DNA of 64,000 nucleotides, taken from UBA5859 sp041940025 (GTDB lineage Bacteria > Pseudomonadota > Gammaproteobacteria > UBA5859). The stretch covers positions 1 through 64,000 of the forward strand of contig JBGTSY010000012.1 of the NCBI GenBank assembly GCA_041940025.1, given 5' to 3'. Below the pieces are notes generated by a model that worked only from the letters and a program-made list of their open reading frames with translations, was not told where the DNA came from and made no database searches. Every line of letters begins with the position of its first letter. Position 1 is the first letter of the stretch. Positions 1 to 8,944 of this stretch are shown here, in pieces. The position numbers were made by a program, and so were the translations under genes.

Positions 1-117
1 TACTTTGGCCTCTTAACCACTATCGGTATGGTCACTGCATTGGCATTTGATCTGTTGTTATTGCCAGCATTAGTCGTTCTAGTCAATCGAGTACGACATT
101 CCAGTCTCTCTCCCTAG
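1..117 (+). CDS. C-terminal end of an RND/MMPL-type membrane transporter (partial)
   Basis: The window opens inside this reading frame; 38 codons remain before a TAG at 115-117. The residues form one hydrophobic segment (FGLLTTIGMVTALAFDLLLL, residues 2-21) followed by a PALVVLV helix end and a short basic tail. This pattern, with the phrase DLLLLPAL, is typical of the last transmembrane helix of MMPL/HAE3-type RND permeases, which export lipids or hydrophobic compounds across the inner membrane. The assignment rests only on this tail. It lies 158 bases upstream of an acyltransferase gene on the same strand, so co-transcription is possible but not shown. Confidence 0.55.
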   Translation, partial: YFGLLTTIGMVTALAFDLLLLPALVVLVNRVRHSSLSP

Positions 118-275
118 AGACATTTGAGTCGCGAGTCACATTGAAAATAAAAAATGTCTGTTTTTGCGACCGGGTTCACATCTGTTCAAATAATAGCCAC
201 TCAATAGAGCCGATACCGGGTCGACAATTAATAGTAGTAAATATAACAATATTGGGGATAAGGGCCAAAGTAGCC

Positions 276-1091
276 ATGATTAATAATAAAGTTCCTGAGG
301 AAGTAGGTAGGGGCGCCACACATAACGATTTAGATCAATTCTTTGATTATTTTGAAGTCATTCCTGCAAAAACAGACGAGATGCTGGAGTCAGTGTTTCG
401 CTTGCGTTATCAAGTTTATTGCATGGAACATCCATTTGAAAAACCTGAACAATACCGGCAGGGGTTAGAGCGGGATATGTATGATAGCCGTTCGGCCCAC
501 TGCCTTATCCGCCATAAAAGAACTGGCTGGGACGCGGCAACCGTTCGATTGGTGCTACCATTAAATGACTCGCAAACTAATCCGTTTCCTATCGAGGCCC
601 ACTGTGGAAACAGTTTGGCGAACTACGGCTATCGTGTCTCCCCTCACGTAAGAAGGACGGCTGCGGAAATATCCAGATTCGCCGTCTCCCGCGAGTTTCG
701 GCGCCGACTTGGTGAGCAAAAGATCCATCACGGTATTACAATGAAAGCGATTCAACAACTCGATCGTGGGCCACTGGGCAATGAACGTCGATATCTGCCA
801 TACATCACCTTAGGTTTATTTCGTTGCGTTGTGCAAATGAGTGCGGAACACGGTATTGATAACTGGTTTGCGGTGATGGAGCCCATGTTGCTGCGGTTGT
901 TGCGGCGATTTGGTATCGAATTTCATCGCATAGGTACGGACGTGGAATACCATGGTAAGAGAGTACCCGTTTTCAACAGCGTGGAAGAGGTCTTACTGGG
1001 TATTCAACGTTTGAGACCTGAAGTTTACCAATTTATTACTCACGATGAGTGTTATTGGTATCCCCCTTACTCTCGCGCAAGTCACGCATAA
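276..1091 (+). CDS. PEP-CTERM/exosortase-associated acyltransferase (FeeM-like GNAT fold)
   Basis: A 271-residue protein is read from the ATG at 276. The frame is open back to a TTG at 141, but that extension is unlike the family and has no good ribosome site, whereas a weak purine stretch (GGGGATAAGGG) lies 13-22 bases before the ATG. Family features are visible: an N-terminal block FRLRYQVYCMEHPFE, an acidic ERDMYD, and the core AEISRFAVSREFRRR, comparable to the E-x-SR segment of N-acyl amino acid synthases and LuxI-type enzymes. The family is expected to move a long acyl chain from ACP or CoA to an amine; the acceptor is unknown. It is annotated elsewhere as associated with exosortase/PEP-CTERM systems. 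A second, shorter relative follows at 1412. No exosortase is in the window. Confidence 0.8.
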   Translation: MINNKVPEEVGRGATHNDLDQFFDYFEVIPAKTDEMLESVFRLRYQVYCMEHPFEKPEQYRQGLERDMYDSRSAHCLIRHKRTGWDAATVRLVLPLNDSQTNPFPIEAHCGNSLANYGYRVSPHVRRTAAEISRFAVSREFRRRLGEQKIHHGITMKAIQQLDRGPLGNERRYLPYITLGLFRCVVQMSAEHGIDNWFAVMEPMLLRLLRRFGIEFHRIGTDVEYHGKRVPVFNSVEEVLLGIQRLRPEVYQFITHDECYWYPPYSRASHA

Positions 1092-1093
1092 AA

Positions 1094-1111
1094 GGTTGAT
1101 TTTTTCATCAA
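1094..1111 (+). terminator. Short hairpin just after the first acyltransferase gene
   Basis: GTTGAT and ATCAAC form a 6-bp stem around a TTTTTC loop, 2 bases after the stop codon at 1091. There is no strong T run behind it, so it is at best a weak terminator or an RNA 3' end stabiliser. Confidence 0.3.
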
Positions 1112-1162
1112 CATTTAAGATAAATAGTGTTTAATAATCGCTGAAATATATTAAACCAGTAG

Positions 1163-1234
1163 AAATGGATTGTTAGGTAATGTTATACATTTGGATTGTC
1201 TCATAAATTATTAATTTATATGGAAAATCCATTT
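1163..1234. repeat. AT-rich nested inverted repeat between the two acyltransferase genes
   Basis: The outer arms AAATGGATT (1163-1171) and AATCCATTT (1226-1234) are a perfect 9-bp inverted repeat. Inside lies the perfect palindrome ATAAATTA-T-TAATTTAT (1203-1219). The block also holds TTTGGATTGTC (1190-1200) followed by CATAAAT, a string that recurs at 2144-2161 after the second acyltransferase gene. It sits in a 320-base gap (1092-1411) that has no gene. It may be a regulator site or a small mobile or structured repeat; the function is unknown. Confidence 0.5.
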
Positions 1235-1411
1235 TTATAGCCGAATGCGGACACGAGAGTAGCACTCTGTCGCAGATCGAGTCTTCAATCTGTACACACT
1301 CCAGTCGCTATATGAATAGTCTTTTGGATTTTTATTCTACTTGTGCTGGGATGCCGAAAAACACTGTCTTAATGAGATGATGTGAGTTTGATTCAGGGAA
1401 GGTTGTAATAA

Positions 1412-2095
1412 ATGTTTGATGATTTTTTTGAAGTGATTTTGGCCGATGATGAAGTAACAAAACAGACTCATTTCAAATTAAGGCATCGAATATTTTGCGA
1501 ATTAAAGCAGTTTGAGCGCATCAGTCGAGATCGAATGGAACGGGATCTTTTCGATAAGACTTCTAGCCATTTTATAGTTAAATCAAAAGAATCAGATGAG
1601 GTTGTGGCAGGATTTCGTTTGATTTCTTGTTCTCCACACATTCCGTCTGCCCTGATTACTGAGTTAGATCAAGACGTCTTAAAAAAGTGTCATCGTGGAA
1701 AGATTGTAGAGCTCTCACGTCTCTGTATTGATAGAGAAGTGGCGATTCAAGCTCTGGTGGCAGCAGGATTGGAGCGGGAAACTATTCGACCGGAGAAGCC
1801 CATTATCGCGGGTATGTTACGCGCCGCTTCTGCTCATTCTATACACGCTAAGGTGGAAGGCATCCTAGGCATTGTTCCATTAAGTTTGCTGCGCGTCTAT
1901 CGGTCGCTGGGCATTGAGCTGGAGCAGTGTGGCCAAGAGTGCCGGCATCGAGGCAGGCGAGTGCCCTATATTGGCCGGCCTCGACAAGTGCTAGAAGTCC
2001 TCAAAGAAAATAGAAACTATTTTCATAGGCGGATAGAGACGGAATACAAAAGCGCTATTGAGAATAGTGACGCTCTGTTGCCCACCGCCGTGTAA
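1412..2095 (+). CDS. Second, divergent FeeM/exosortase-type acyltransferase
   Basis: A 227-residue protein starts at an ATG at 1412, with GGGAAGG at 1396-1402 upstream as ribosome site. It shares the layout of the protein at 276: FFEVILADDEVTKQTHFKLRHRIF near the N-terminus in place of FEVIPAKTDEMLESVFRLRYQVY, an acidic ERDLFDK, and the core VELSRLCIDREV in place of AEISRFAVSREF. It ends with a similar G-x-E-x-x-x-x-G-x-x-x-x-x-RG(K/R)RVP segment. It is shorter, mainly through a smaller middle region. I infer an acyl transfer role with a different acyl or acceptor choice. The pair probably arose by an old duplication, since similarity is limited to motifs. Confidence 0.7.
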   Translation: MFDDFFEVILADDEVTKQTHFKLRHRIFCELKQFERISRDRMERDLFDKTSSHFIVKSKESDEVVAGFRLISCSPHIPSALITELDQDVLKKCHRGKIVELSRLCIDREVAIQALVAAGLERETIRPEKPIIAGMLRAASAHSIHAKVEGILGIVPLSLLRVYRSLGIELEQCGQECRHRGRRVPYIGRPRQVLEVLKENRNYFHRRIETEYKSAIENSDALLPTAV

Positions 2096-2423
2096 ACAAA
2101 AAACTAACCCGTTTATCGATTTGACGCCTTCTCCAAATCCCATTTTGGATTGTCCATAAATGTGACTAAAATTTAGTTTGTCCATATAAAATTTTGAATT
2201 ATAAAGATAATTAATCTCTAGTTAGTTCCTTTTCGACTTCAGATCCACCTATGGCAGAGATTCGTCACGCCTGTATTTCGGTTTACCTTTTTGCGTGCTG
2301 AGCCGATACCGAGAATACCTGTTGGATACCAAATCTGAGGGTGAACAAAGCGAAAAATTGCGCAATCACATCGAAATTGCACTTTTAAAAAATGAGTATA
2401 AATGGAGTATAAAGGACTTCTAA
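2096..2423. other. 328-base gap with a palindromic element, no gene seen
   Basis: The gap holds TTTGGATTGTC at 2144-2154, repeated from 1190. It also holds two copies of TTGTCCATA (2150-2158 and 2178-2186) flanking the palindrome ACTAAA-A-TTTAGT (2165-2177). The rest is AT-rich without a credible reading frame. The TPR gene starts right after it, with AAAGGA at 2411-2416 as ribosome site. The element could be an operator for the TPR gene or a relative of the one at 1163-1234. Confidence 0.4.
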
Positions 2424-3512
2424 ATGCATTCCACGGTCGTTGAGCTTTGTAAACAAGGCAACCGCTTTTCTAAACAAAACAATCTTAAAGATGCACGTGC
2501 CAGTTTTGAAAAGGCATTGGGTATCGAGTCTCAAAATGCATATGCTTTGACTGGGCTTGGCGACGTTTTGCGCCGCTGTAAAGAGTTTAGTGACGCCACT
2601 CAGTGTTATCTCTCCGTACTCAAGGTTGATCCGAAAAATGTGTTTTCTCTTAGAGGGTTGGGAGACGCCTATCGAGGGATGCATAAGTATTTAGATGCGG
2701 CAGTAGTGTGGTTGCGATACCTTGAAGAGCGTCCGAATGATATTTTCGTGATTACCCGTGTCGCAGATGCCTATAAGAAAGTAGGTAGTTATCTAGATTC
2801 TGAAAAATTTTACAATAAGGCGTTGGAAATAAATGCGAAAGATCGATACGCACTCATTGGTATTGCCGATCTGTACCAGAAAACCGAACGTGCCGATCAG
2901 GCTCTGGTCCACTATTTGAAAGTGTTAGAACTGGATCCGCGTTCGGTTCATGTGCTGACAATGGCTGGAAACATTTACCGCTATAAAAAGGAATTTGAGC
3001 AAGCAAAGAGCTATTATTCAACCGCCTTGGAGGAAGAACCTTTTAATGCCTATGCTTTATTCGGCATGGGGGATTGTCTACGTTGGCAACAAAGGTATGA
3101 ACAAGCTATTAGTTATTGGGAACGCATATTAACACGGCATGAGGGAACAATTGAGATGCTCACTCGGCTGGGGGATGCGTACAGGAATGTTGGCAGATTA
3201 GAAGATGCTGAAAAGGTTTGTCTCCATGTTTTGGAAAAGGTGAATAATAAGTACGCATGGAGTGGGCTAGCGAAAGTGGCAGCCATTCGTGGTGATCTGG
3301 ACAAAGTGAAACACTATTACAGAGAAATACATAAAATGGATAAGGAAGATGATCGGATCTTCATGGAAATTGGGCGTACGTTACTGGATTCCAGTTCGGC
3401 GGATAGCAGTGCCAAGTTCTTCCAATTTGTACTAGATATGTATACAGGGGATCCCGTGAGACAACAGCACATTCGTGATCTCACCAGCGACCTAGCTGCG
3501 TTGGCACGTTAG
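2424..3512 (+). CDS. Ten-repeat TPR protein
   Basis: The 362-residue protein is almost entirely tetratricopeptide repeats. I count ten units in register with a 34-residue period, starting near residue 1, then a short tail (about 340-362). Each unit has the helix A pattern ALxGLGDxYR and the helix B pattern AxxxYxxxLE. The repeats are unusually alike, with GDAYR or GDVLR recurring. There is no signal peptide or membrane segment, so a cytoplasmic scaffold is likely. The start is supported by AAAGGA 7 bases before the ATG. It ends 11 bases from a convergent methyltransferase gene. The partner is unknown; proximity to the acyltransferases suggests a joint role but does not prove it. Confidence 0.85.
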   Translation: MHSTVVELCKQGNRFSKQNNLKDARASFEKALGIESQNAYALTGLGDVLRRCKEFSDATQCYLSVLKVDPKNVFSLRGLGDAYRGMHKYLDAAVVWLRYLEERPNDIFVITRVADAYKKVGSYLDSEKFYNKALEINAKDRYALIGIADLYQKTERADQALVHYLKVLELDPRSVHVLTMAGNIYRYKKEFEQAKSYYSTALEEEPFNAYALFGMGDCLRWQQRYEQAISYWERILTRHEGTIEMLTRLGDAYRNVGRLEDAEKVCLHVLEKVNNKYAWSGLAKVAAIRGDLDKVKHYYREIHKMDKEDDRIFMEIGRTLLDSSSADSSAKFFQFVLDMYTGDPVRQQHIRDLTSDLAALAR

Positions 3513-3523
3513 GATTGATTGGA

Positions 3524-4186
3524 TCATTGAATACGGAGTAAGGTACAGCCGTCACCAACAGGAGTCAGACAGAGATCAACGCGCTTGTCCTGATGCACAA
3601 AAGAATTGAACTGTCTGATGGCAATAGTGTTTTTATCTGTTGAGTTCGCATGAGCGACTTCTCCATGCCACAATGTATTGTCGACGGCGATTAATCCACC
3701 TCTACGGACCAATGTTAAGCAGAGTTCATAGTAGTGAAGATAATTTTGTTTGTCTGCATCGATAAAGGCAAAGTCGAAATACTCTTCTCCTAACGAATGT
3801 TGCAACTCAACTAGAGTCTCCTTAGCTGGTCCAATTCTTTGCGTAATGAGCTTGTCGACACCTGCTTTTTGCCAATTCACTTTAGCTAACTCACCCCAAT
3901 CTTGTCGTATATCACAGGTAACGACCTCGCCACTGTCCCCTAAAGATAGAGCGAACGCGGCGGCGCTGTAGCCTAGAAATGTACCGACTTCTAATACTCG
4001 ATTGGCGTGCATCAGTTTGAGGAGTATCGCTAGAAACTGCGCTTGTTCTGGTGCCACTTGCATAGAAGCTAACGCGTGGTTTTGTGAGGCCGCTCGAATT
4101 GATTTGAGCACGTCGGGTTCACGAATGCCCACCTCTTGGATATATCGATTTAAGGTTTCATTAATGGGAGTGGTGGTAAGGGACAT
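3524..4186 (-). CDS. Class I SAM-dependent O-methyltransferase (CCoAOMT type)
   Basis: The 220-residue protein matches the small caffeoyl-CoA O-methyltransferase-like family of bacteria. The SAM-binding motif I is VLEVGTFLGYSA near residue 62-73, followed by VVTCDIR with the acidic residue that binds the SAM ribose. FIDADKQNYLHYYE gives the metal and catalytic Asp region, and GGLIAVDNTLWHGEV is the usual post-motif. The family methylates hydroxyl groups of catechol-like or other small substrates in the cytoplasm; the true substrate cannot be told. It stands alone on the minus strand, convergent with the TPR gene and 96 bases downstream of the start-distal end of the next minus-strand gene. 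Confidence 0.9.
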   Translation of the reverse strand: MSLTTTPINETLNRYIQEVGIREPDVLKSIRAASQNHALASMQVAPEQAQFLAILLKLMHANRVLEVGTFLGYSAAAFALSLGDSGEVVTCDIRQDWGELAKVNWQKAGVDKLITQRIGPAKETLVELQHSLGEEYFDFAFIDADKQNYLHYYELCLTLVRRGGLIAVDNTLWHGEVAHANSTDKNTIAIRQFNSFVHQDKRVDLCLTPVGDGCTLLRIQ

Positions 4187-4282
4187 GGAGTGAGCAGTTG
4201 GCGTTGAGGTACCTATGGGTAGGAATCATTAAATTAAAGTTTCTGAGTCAGCTAGCAGTAGGACTGTTAGAGGAGTCGTATA

Positions 4283-5014
4283 TTAATATGATACAGGATT
4301 GTCAGGATTCGGGGTAGATAGAAAACCGCTAAATAGATGTTCTAACTCTGCAAGAGGTTCGGTAACAGATTCATTCAATTGAGTTGAAAATACTGAAAGA
4401 ATCACCACTGCATTTAGCGAACAATCTTTACTAATAAAAGAACGTAGTCGCTTCAGGATATAAGTATTGACTAAGTCGACATTACCATATAACTCTGGTA
4501 GTTTTTTGAGTTCCCAATCCGGTTCTCCACCATTTTTAGCAATAAAATGTTGTGCTAAAAGATACATGGAAATCACTCGATAAAGGGTTTCTAGCAGATT
4601 CGCTTTCGGTAAGTGAAATCGCGCCATTGGTTTGAACCAATTCATATGTGGGCATCCCGCAGAAGCCATGATTAAGCCTAACAAAGATCGCATGCCGTCC
4701 TGTGCATCCGTTTGCATGATGATTTGTCGATCTTTCGTAGAGACAACCACTTGGAGTTGTGTGTAGGAGGGCATTTCAGAAAAGAAATCCACCGCATCAC
4801 TGATATGCTTGGCTAACGGACAGTATTTAGTTTCCTCGGGTGTCAGTGGGCAATGCGGACATTGGTGGAACTGAAGCAAAGCCCAGTCTGGGTATGATTC
4901 ATTGTCTTCAGTGATCTCAAAGGAATTTGCATCAAGTTTTACTTGATATTCAAATAACCCTTCGGAAAAAGTGAAGTCATATTGAATTAATGTATCGCTC
5001 ACGGTTCCAGGCAA
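4283..5014 (-). CDS. Conserved-looking Cys-motif protein of unknown function (DUF6901-like)
   Basis: The 243-residue protein starts at a TTG at 5014 with GGAAA a few bases upstream; no ATG lies in the first 90 codons. Its N-terminal third ends in a Cys cluster, CPHCPL followed 8 residues later by CPLA, and a later GCPHM adds a fifth Cys. This spacing looks like a metal site or a redox pair. The centre has RFHLPKANLLETLYRVISMYLLAQHF, which is helical. From memory the layout resembles proteins labelled DUF6901, but I cannot confirm that. There is no signal peptide or membrane span. It is downstream of metH on the same strand (183-base gap) with no clear functional link. No biochemical role is claimed. 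Confidence 0.6.
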   Translation of the reverse strand: MPGTVSDTLIQYDFTFSEGLFEYQVKLDANSFEITEDNESYPDWALLQFHQCPHCPLTPEETKYCPLAKHISDAVDFFSEMPSYTQLQVVVSTKDRQIIMQTDAQDGMRSLLGLIMASAGCPHMNWFKPMARFHLPKANLLETLYRVISMYLLAQHFIAKNGGEPDWELKKLPELYGNVDLVNTYILKRLRSFISKDCSLNAVVILSVFSTQLNESVTEPLAELEHLFSGFLSTPNPDNPVSY

Positions 5015-5197
5015 TAATTTCCAAAAAAATTGTTTTAGGAATTTTATAATTTTTTTACAGGAGCCTGGGGATACCCCTAAGTCATTTATAAGAGTGTCGC
5101 TTGTTGCAGAAAATACTTTAATCCGTACCCACTATTCAATTTTTTACTTGTTCTTAAATAGCATTAATTCTGCACTCTGTCACTCAATGAAGGTGAG

Positions 5198-8100
5198 TTA
5201 ATCTTCATCACCAGGATCGTAACCTAAATTCGGAGCAAGCCATTTTTCTACTAGGCTAATATCCGTTTTTTTACGGGAGGCATACTCTTCGATCTGATCG
5301 CGATAAATCTTTCCTAGGCCAAAATAGCGCGCTTCTGGATGTGCCAAGTACAGTCCGCTCACCGAAGCGGTGGGGAACATAGCCAAGCTCTCGGTGAGGC
5401 TGACTCCGATCCGTTCCTCTACATTTAGGAGAGACCAAATTGCATATTTTTCTGTATGGTCAGGACAGGCAGGATAACCAGGAGCAGGCCGGATGCCTTG
5501 ATAGGCTTCATTAATTAACTCATCATTCGATAATGATTCACCTGCTGCGTATGCCCAATATTGTTGACGGACCAATTGATGCAATTGTTCTGCAAAAGAT
5601 TCGGCCAATCTGTCTGCCAGAGCTTTGACCATGATGGCACTGTAGTCATCATGTTGTTGTTCAAATTCTGCAACCAAGTGGTCGACGCCAAAGCCAGCTG
5701 TGACACAAAAAGCACCGACGTAGTCGGCTCGACCACTTAACTTCGGTGCAATGTAGTCTGCTAAAGCGAGATTGGGTTTGCCATTTGGTTTTTCACCTTG
5801 CTGCCTGAGCGTATGCAACACCTGGATCACCGAGTCTCGATTTTCATCGGCGTAGATTTCTATGTCGTCACCCACACTGTTTGCTGGGAAAAGACCAAAA
5901 ATGGCATGTGCGGTGAGCAAGTTATCATTGATAATTTTTTTCAGCAGTGCCTGTGCGTCTTCGAATAGCTGCTGTGCCTGTTTGCCAACTGTGTCATCCT
6001 TAAATATCTTGGGATATCGACCTGCTAACTCCCAGGACTGAAAGAAAGGTGTCCAGTCAATGGTTTTTTCTAACTGCGCTAATGGAAAGTCTTCTAGTAA
6101 GTGAATACCGAGCTTTTCGGGTACAGCAATATCAATCTGAGACCACTCTGTTTGCAATCTGTTTTTTCTTGCGCTATCGATACTCCGCCATTTAGCACCT
6201 AATTGTTTCTTTTTATGTCGCTCTCTTATTTGTTGATATTCGTTCGTGATCTTCTCAGCGAATTCAGTTTGCAGGGTGTCGCTCAACAAGTGACTAACCA
6301 CACCTACTGCTCGTGACGCATCTTTTACATAGACAGATGTATGGTCATAATTAGGCGCAATCTTCACGGCGGTGTGCACCCTGGACGTGGTGGCGCCGCC
6401 AATGAGCAACGGGATTGAAAATTGTTGCCTCTGCATCTCTTTAGCCACATGGCTCATCTCTTCTAAGGAAGGCGTAATCAGTCCGCTCAGGCCGATGATG
6501 TCTACCTGTTTGTCTTTAGCTGTTTTGAGAATGTCCTGGGCGGGTACCATGACGCCAAGATCAATCACCTCATAGTTGTTACATTGCAACACGACGCCCA
6601 CAATATTTTTTCCTATATCGTGTACATCACCTTTCACAGTCGCCAATAGGATTCGACCGTTTGACTTTGGTCGTTCATTGGCATTCTTTTTCTCTTGCTC
6701 TATATAAGGTATCAGATAAGCGACAGATTTCTTCATCACTCGGGCACTTTTCACCACCTGAGGTAGAAACATTTTTCCAGCGCCAAACAGATCCCCAACA
6801 CGATTCATACCATCCATTAAGGGGCCTTCTATGACATCCAATGGACGCTCGGAGTTTTGTCGCGCTTCTTCGGTATCTTGCTCAATATAATCAGTGATAC
6901 CTTTAACTAACGCATGCGACAGCCGTTCTGTCACTGTAGTCTGTCGCCATGCAAGATCTTGAGTATCAGTTTTTCCCACGCCTTTTACTTCGGAGGCAAT
7001 CGCCAGTAAGTGTTCTGTCGCATCCGGGTGGCGGTTGAGCACTACATCTTCCACGGCATCCCTTAGTGATGTGGGAATGTCTTCGTACACCGTGAGCTGG
7101 CCTGCGTTGACGATGCCCATATCCATGCCTGCTTGTACCGCATGATAGAGAAATACTGAGTGTATCGCTTCTCGAACGGGTTCGTTGCCTCTAAAAGAAA
7201 ATGAGACATTACTCACTCCACCACTCACTCTTGCATGGGGTAAGGTCTTTTTTATCTTCTTGGTTGCTTCAATAAAATCCAACGCATAGTTGTTGTGTTC
7301 TTCAATCCCTGTAGCGATAGCAAAAATATTTGGATCAAAGATAATGTCTTCTGGAGGAATGCCTGCCTGATTGACAAGTAAATCATATGAACGCTGGCAG
7401 ATTTCCACTTTGCGAGCCTGAGTATCTGCCTGACCCTGCTCATCAAAGGCCATCACAATAATGGCGGCGCCATAGCGACGAATGGTACGCGCAGAGTCGA
7501 GAAACTTCTCTTCGCCTTCTTTCAGACTGATTGAGTTAACAATGCACTTGCCTTGGACGCATTTAAGCCCAGCCTCAATAACTGACCATTTAGAGGAGTC
7601 AATCATGATCGGTACTCGGCTAATGTCAGGCTCAGAAGCGATTAGATGAAGAAATGTCTTCATGGCCGATAGCGAGTCCAGCATGCCTTCGTCCATATTA
7701 ATATCGATAATTTGTGCGCCGTTTTCTACTTGTTGGCGCGCTACGTCCAAAGCGGTTTCATAATCGCCTGCTTTAATCAGATTAGCAAAACGTTTCGAAC
7801 CGGTGACGTTAGTTCGTTCACCCACATTGACAAATAGTGTGGATTCCCCAATATTCAAAGGCTCCAAACCCGCTAACCGCAGTTGCGGCGGAATATTTGG
7901 CAAGGCGCGAGGTGTTTTATTCGCCATGCGATTCGCCAGTGCACGGATATGATGGGGGGTTGTGCCACAACATCCGCCCACAAGGTTAAGAAAGCCGCTA
8001 TCGGCGAACTCATCGAGAATATCCGCCATCTGTTCCGGTGTTTGATCATATTCACCAAACTCATTCGGTAGCCCAGCGTTTGGATGAGCGCTCACATGGC

Positions 8101-8902
8101 AATTAGCAATACTCGATAATTCTTCAATGTAGGGACGTAACTCCTGAGCCCCCAATGCACAATTGAGTCCGATAGAGATGGGTTCGATGTGCGCAATGGA
8201 GTTCCAAAAGGCTTCGGTGGTTTGGCCCGATAAGGTTCTACCGCTGGCATCGGTAATGGTGCCGGAGATCATCACAGGGAGCTGTGTGCCTGATGATGCG
8301 AAATAGTCCGCTATGGCGTAGATGGCGGCTTTACAATTTAAGGTGTCAAATACGGTTTCAATCAGCACTATGTCAGCACCACCGGATATCAGGCCCGATA
8401 GGGCTTCGCGATAGGAAAGCATGAGCTGATCAAAGTTGACGTTGCGGAAGCCAGGATCATTGACGTCGGGCGAGATGCTTGCGGTGCGATTTGTTGGCCC
8501 TAACACGCCAGCGACAAACCTCGGGGTGTCCGGATCTTGAGACATCGCCTCCAGGCAAGCTTGTTTCGCCAGTTCAGCGCTGCGTTGATTCAGCTCGAAT
8601 ACTATCTCTTCCAGCTTGTAATCTGCTTGAGAAATGGAGGTGGCATTGAAGGTGTTGGTCTCGATAATGTGAGCCCCTGCCTGCAGATAGGCCGCATGAA
8701 TATCTTGAATAATCTTTGGCTGGGTAAGTGAAAGGAGATCGTTGTTTCCTTTCAGATCAGAGCCATGATTCTTAAACCGAGTACCGCGATAGTCTTGCTC
8801 ATCTAATTGATGAGCTTGAATCATGGTACCCATCGCACCATCAATGATTAAGATTTTCTCACTTAATAATGTGTTTAAACTAGCAGATTTATGATGATGC
8901 AT
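5198..8902 (-). CDS. metH: Cobalamin-dependent methionine synthase
   Basis: At 1234 residues this is a full-length MetH, which methylates homocysteine with methyltetrahydrofolate through methylcobalamin. The homocysteine domain (about 1-330) shows the zinc ligands C248, C311 and C312 in GLNCAL and GGCCGTTP. The pterin-binding domain runs about 345-625 (FVNVGERTNVTGSKRF and later IDINMDEGMLD). The cap and B12 domain (about 650-890) has the DxHxxG cobalt-ligand motif GDVHDIGKN, with His761. The C-terminal activation domain (about 900-1230) keeps RPAPGYPACPDH for SAM binding and reactivation. The start is MHHHKSASLN at 8902. A -10-like TATACT and an 18-bp palindrome lie just upstream. No frameshift or missing residue was seen. 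Confidence 0.98.
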   Translation of the reverse strand: MHHHKSASLNTLLSEKILIIDGAMGTMIQAHQLDEQDYRGTRFKNHGSDLKGNNDLLSLTQPKIIQDIHAAYLQAGAHIIETNTFNATSISQADYKLEEIVFELNQRSAELAKQACLEAMSQDPDTPRFVAGVLGPTNRTASISPDVNDPGFRNVNFDQLMLSYREALSGLISGGADIVLIETVFDTLNCKAAIYAIADYFASSGTQLPVMISGTITDASGRTLSGQTTEAFWNSIAHIEPISIGLNCALGAQELRPYIEELSSIANCHVSAHPNAGLPNEFGEYDQTPEQMADILDEFADSGFLNLVGGCCGTTPHHIRALANRMANKTPRALPNIPPQLRLAGLEPLNIGESTLFVNVGERTNVTGSKRFANLIKAGDYETALDVARQQVENGAQIIDINMDEGMLDSLSAMKTFLHLIASEPDISRVPIMIDSSKWSVIEAGLKCVQGKCIVNSISLKEGEEKFLDSARTIRRYGAAIIVMAFDEQGQADTQARKVEICQRSYDLLVNQAGIPPEDIIFDPNIFAIATGIEEHNNYALDFIEATKKIKKTLPHARVSGGVSNVSFSFRGNEPVREAIHSVFLYHAVQAGMDMGIVNAGQLTVYEDIPTSLRDAVEDVVLNRHPDATEHLLAIASEVKGVGKTDTQDLAWRQTTVTERLSHALVKGITDYIEQDTEEARQNSERPLDVIEGPLMDGMNRVGDLFGAGKMFLPQVVKSARVMKKSVAYLIPYIEQEKKNANERPKSNGRILLATVKGDVHDIGKNIVGVVLQCNNYEVIDLGVMVPAQDILKTAKDKQVDIIGLSGLITPSLEEMSHVAKEMQRQQFSIPLLIGGATTSRVHTAVKIAPNYDHTSVYVKDASRAVGVVSHLLSDTLQTEFAEKITNEYQQIRERHKKKQLGAKWRSIDSARKNRLQTEWSQIDIAVPEKLGIHLLEDFPLAQLEKTIDWTPFFQSWELAGRYPKIFKDDTVGKQAQQLFEDAQALLKKIINDNLLTAHAIFGLFPANSVGDDIEIYADENRDSVIQVLHTLRQQGEKPNGKPNLALADYIAPKLSGRADYVGAFCVTAGFGVDHLVAEFEQQHDDYSAIMVKALADRLAESFAEQLHQLVRQQYWAYAAGESLSNDELINEAYQGIRPAPGYPACPDHTEKYAIWSLLNVEERIGVSLTESLAMFPTASVSGLYLAHPEARYFGLGKIYRDQIEEYASRKKTDISLVEKWLAPNLGYDPGDED

Positions 8903-8944
8903 AATATTGATTGACTATGTAGATACCCTCAGGAGAAACTCGCC

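Noticed and set aside
141..275. N-terminal extension of the first acyltransferase
   Set aside because: The 45 extra residues have no family resemblance and start at a TTG without a ribosome site.
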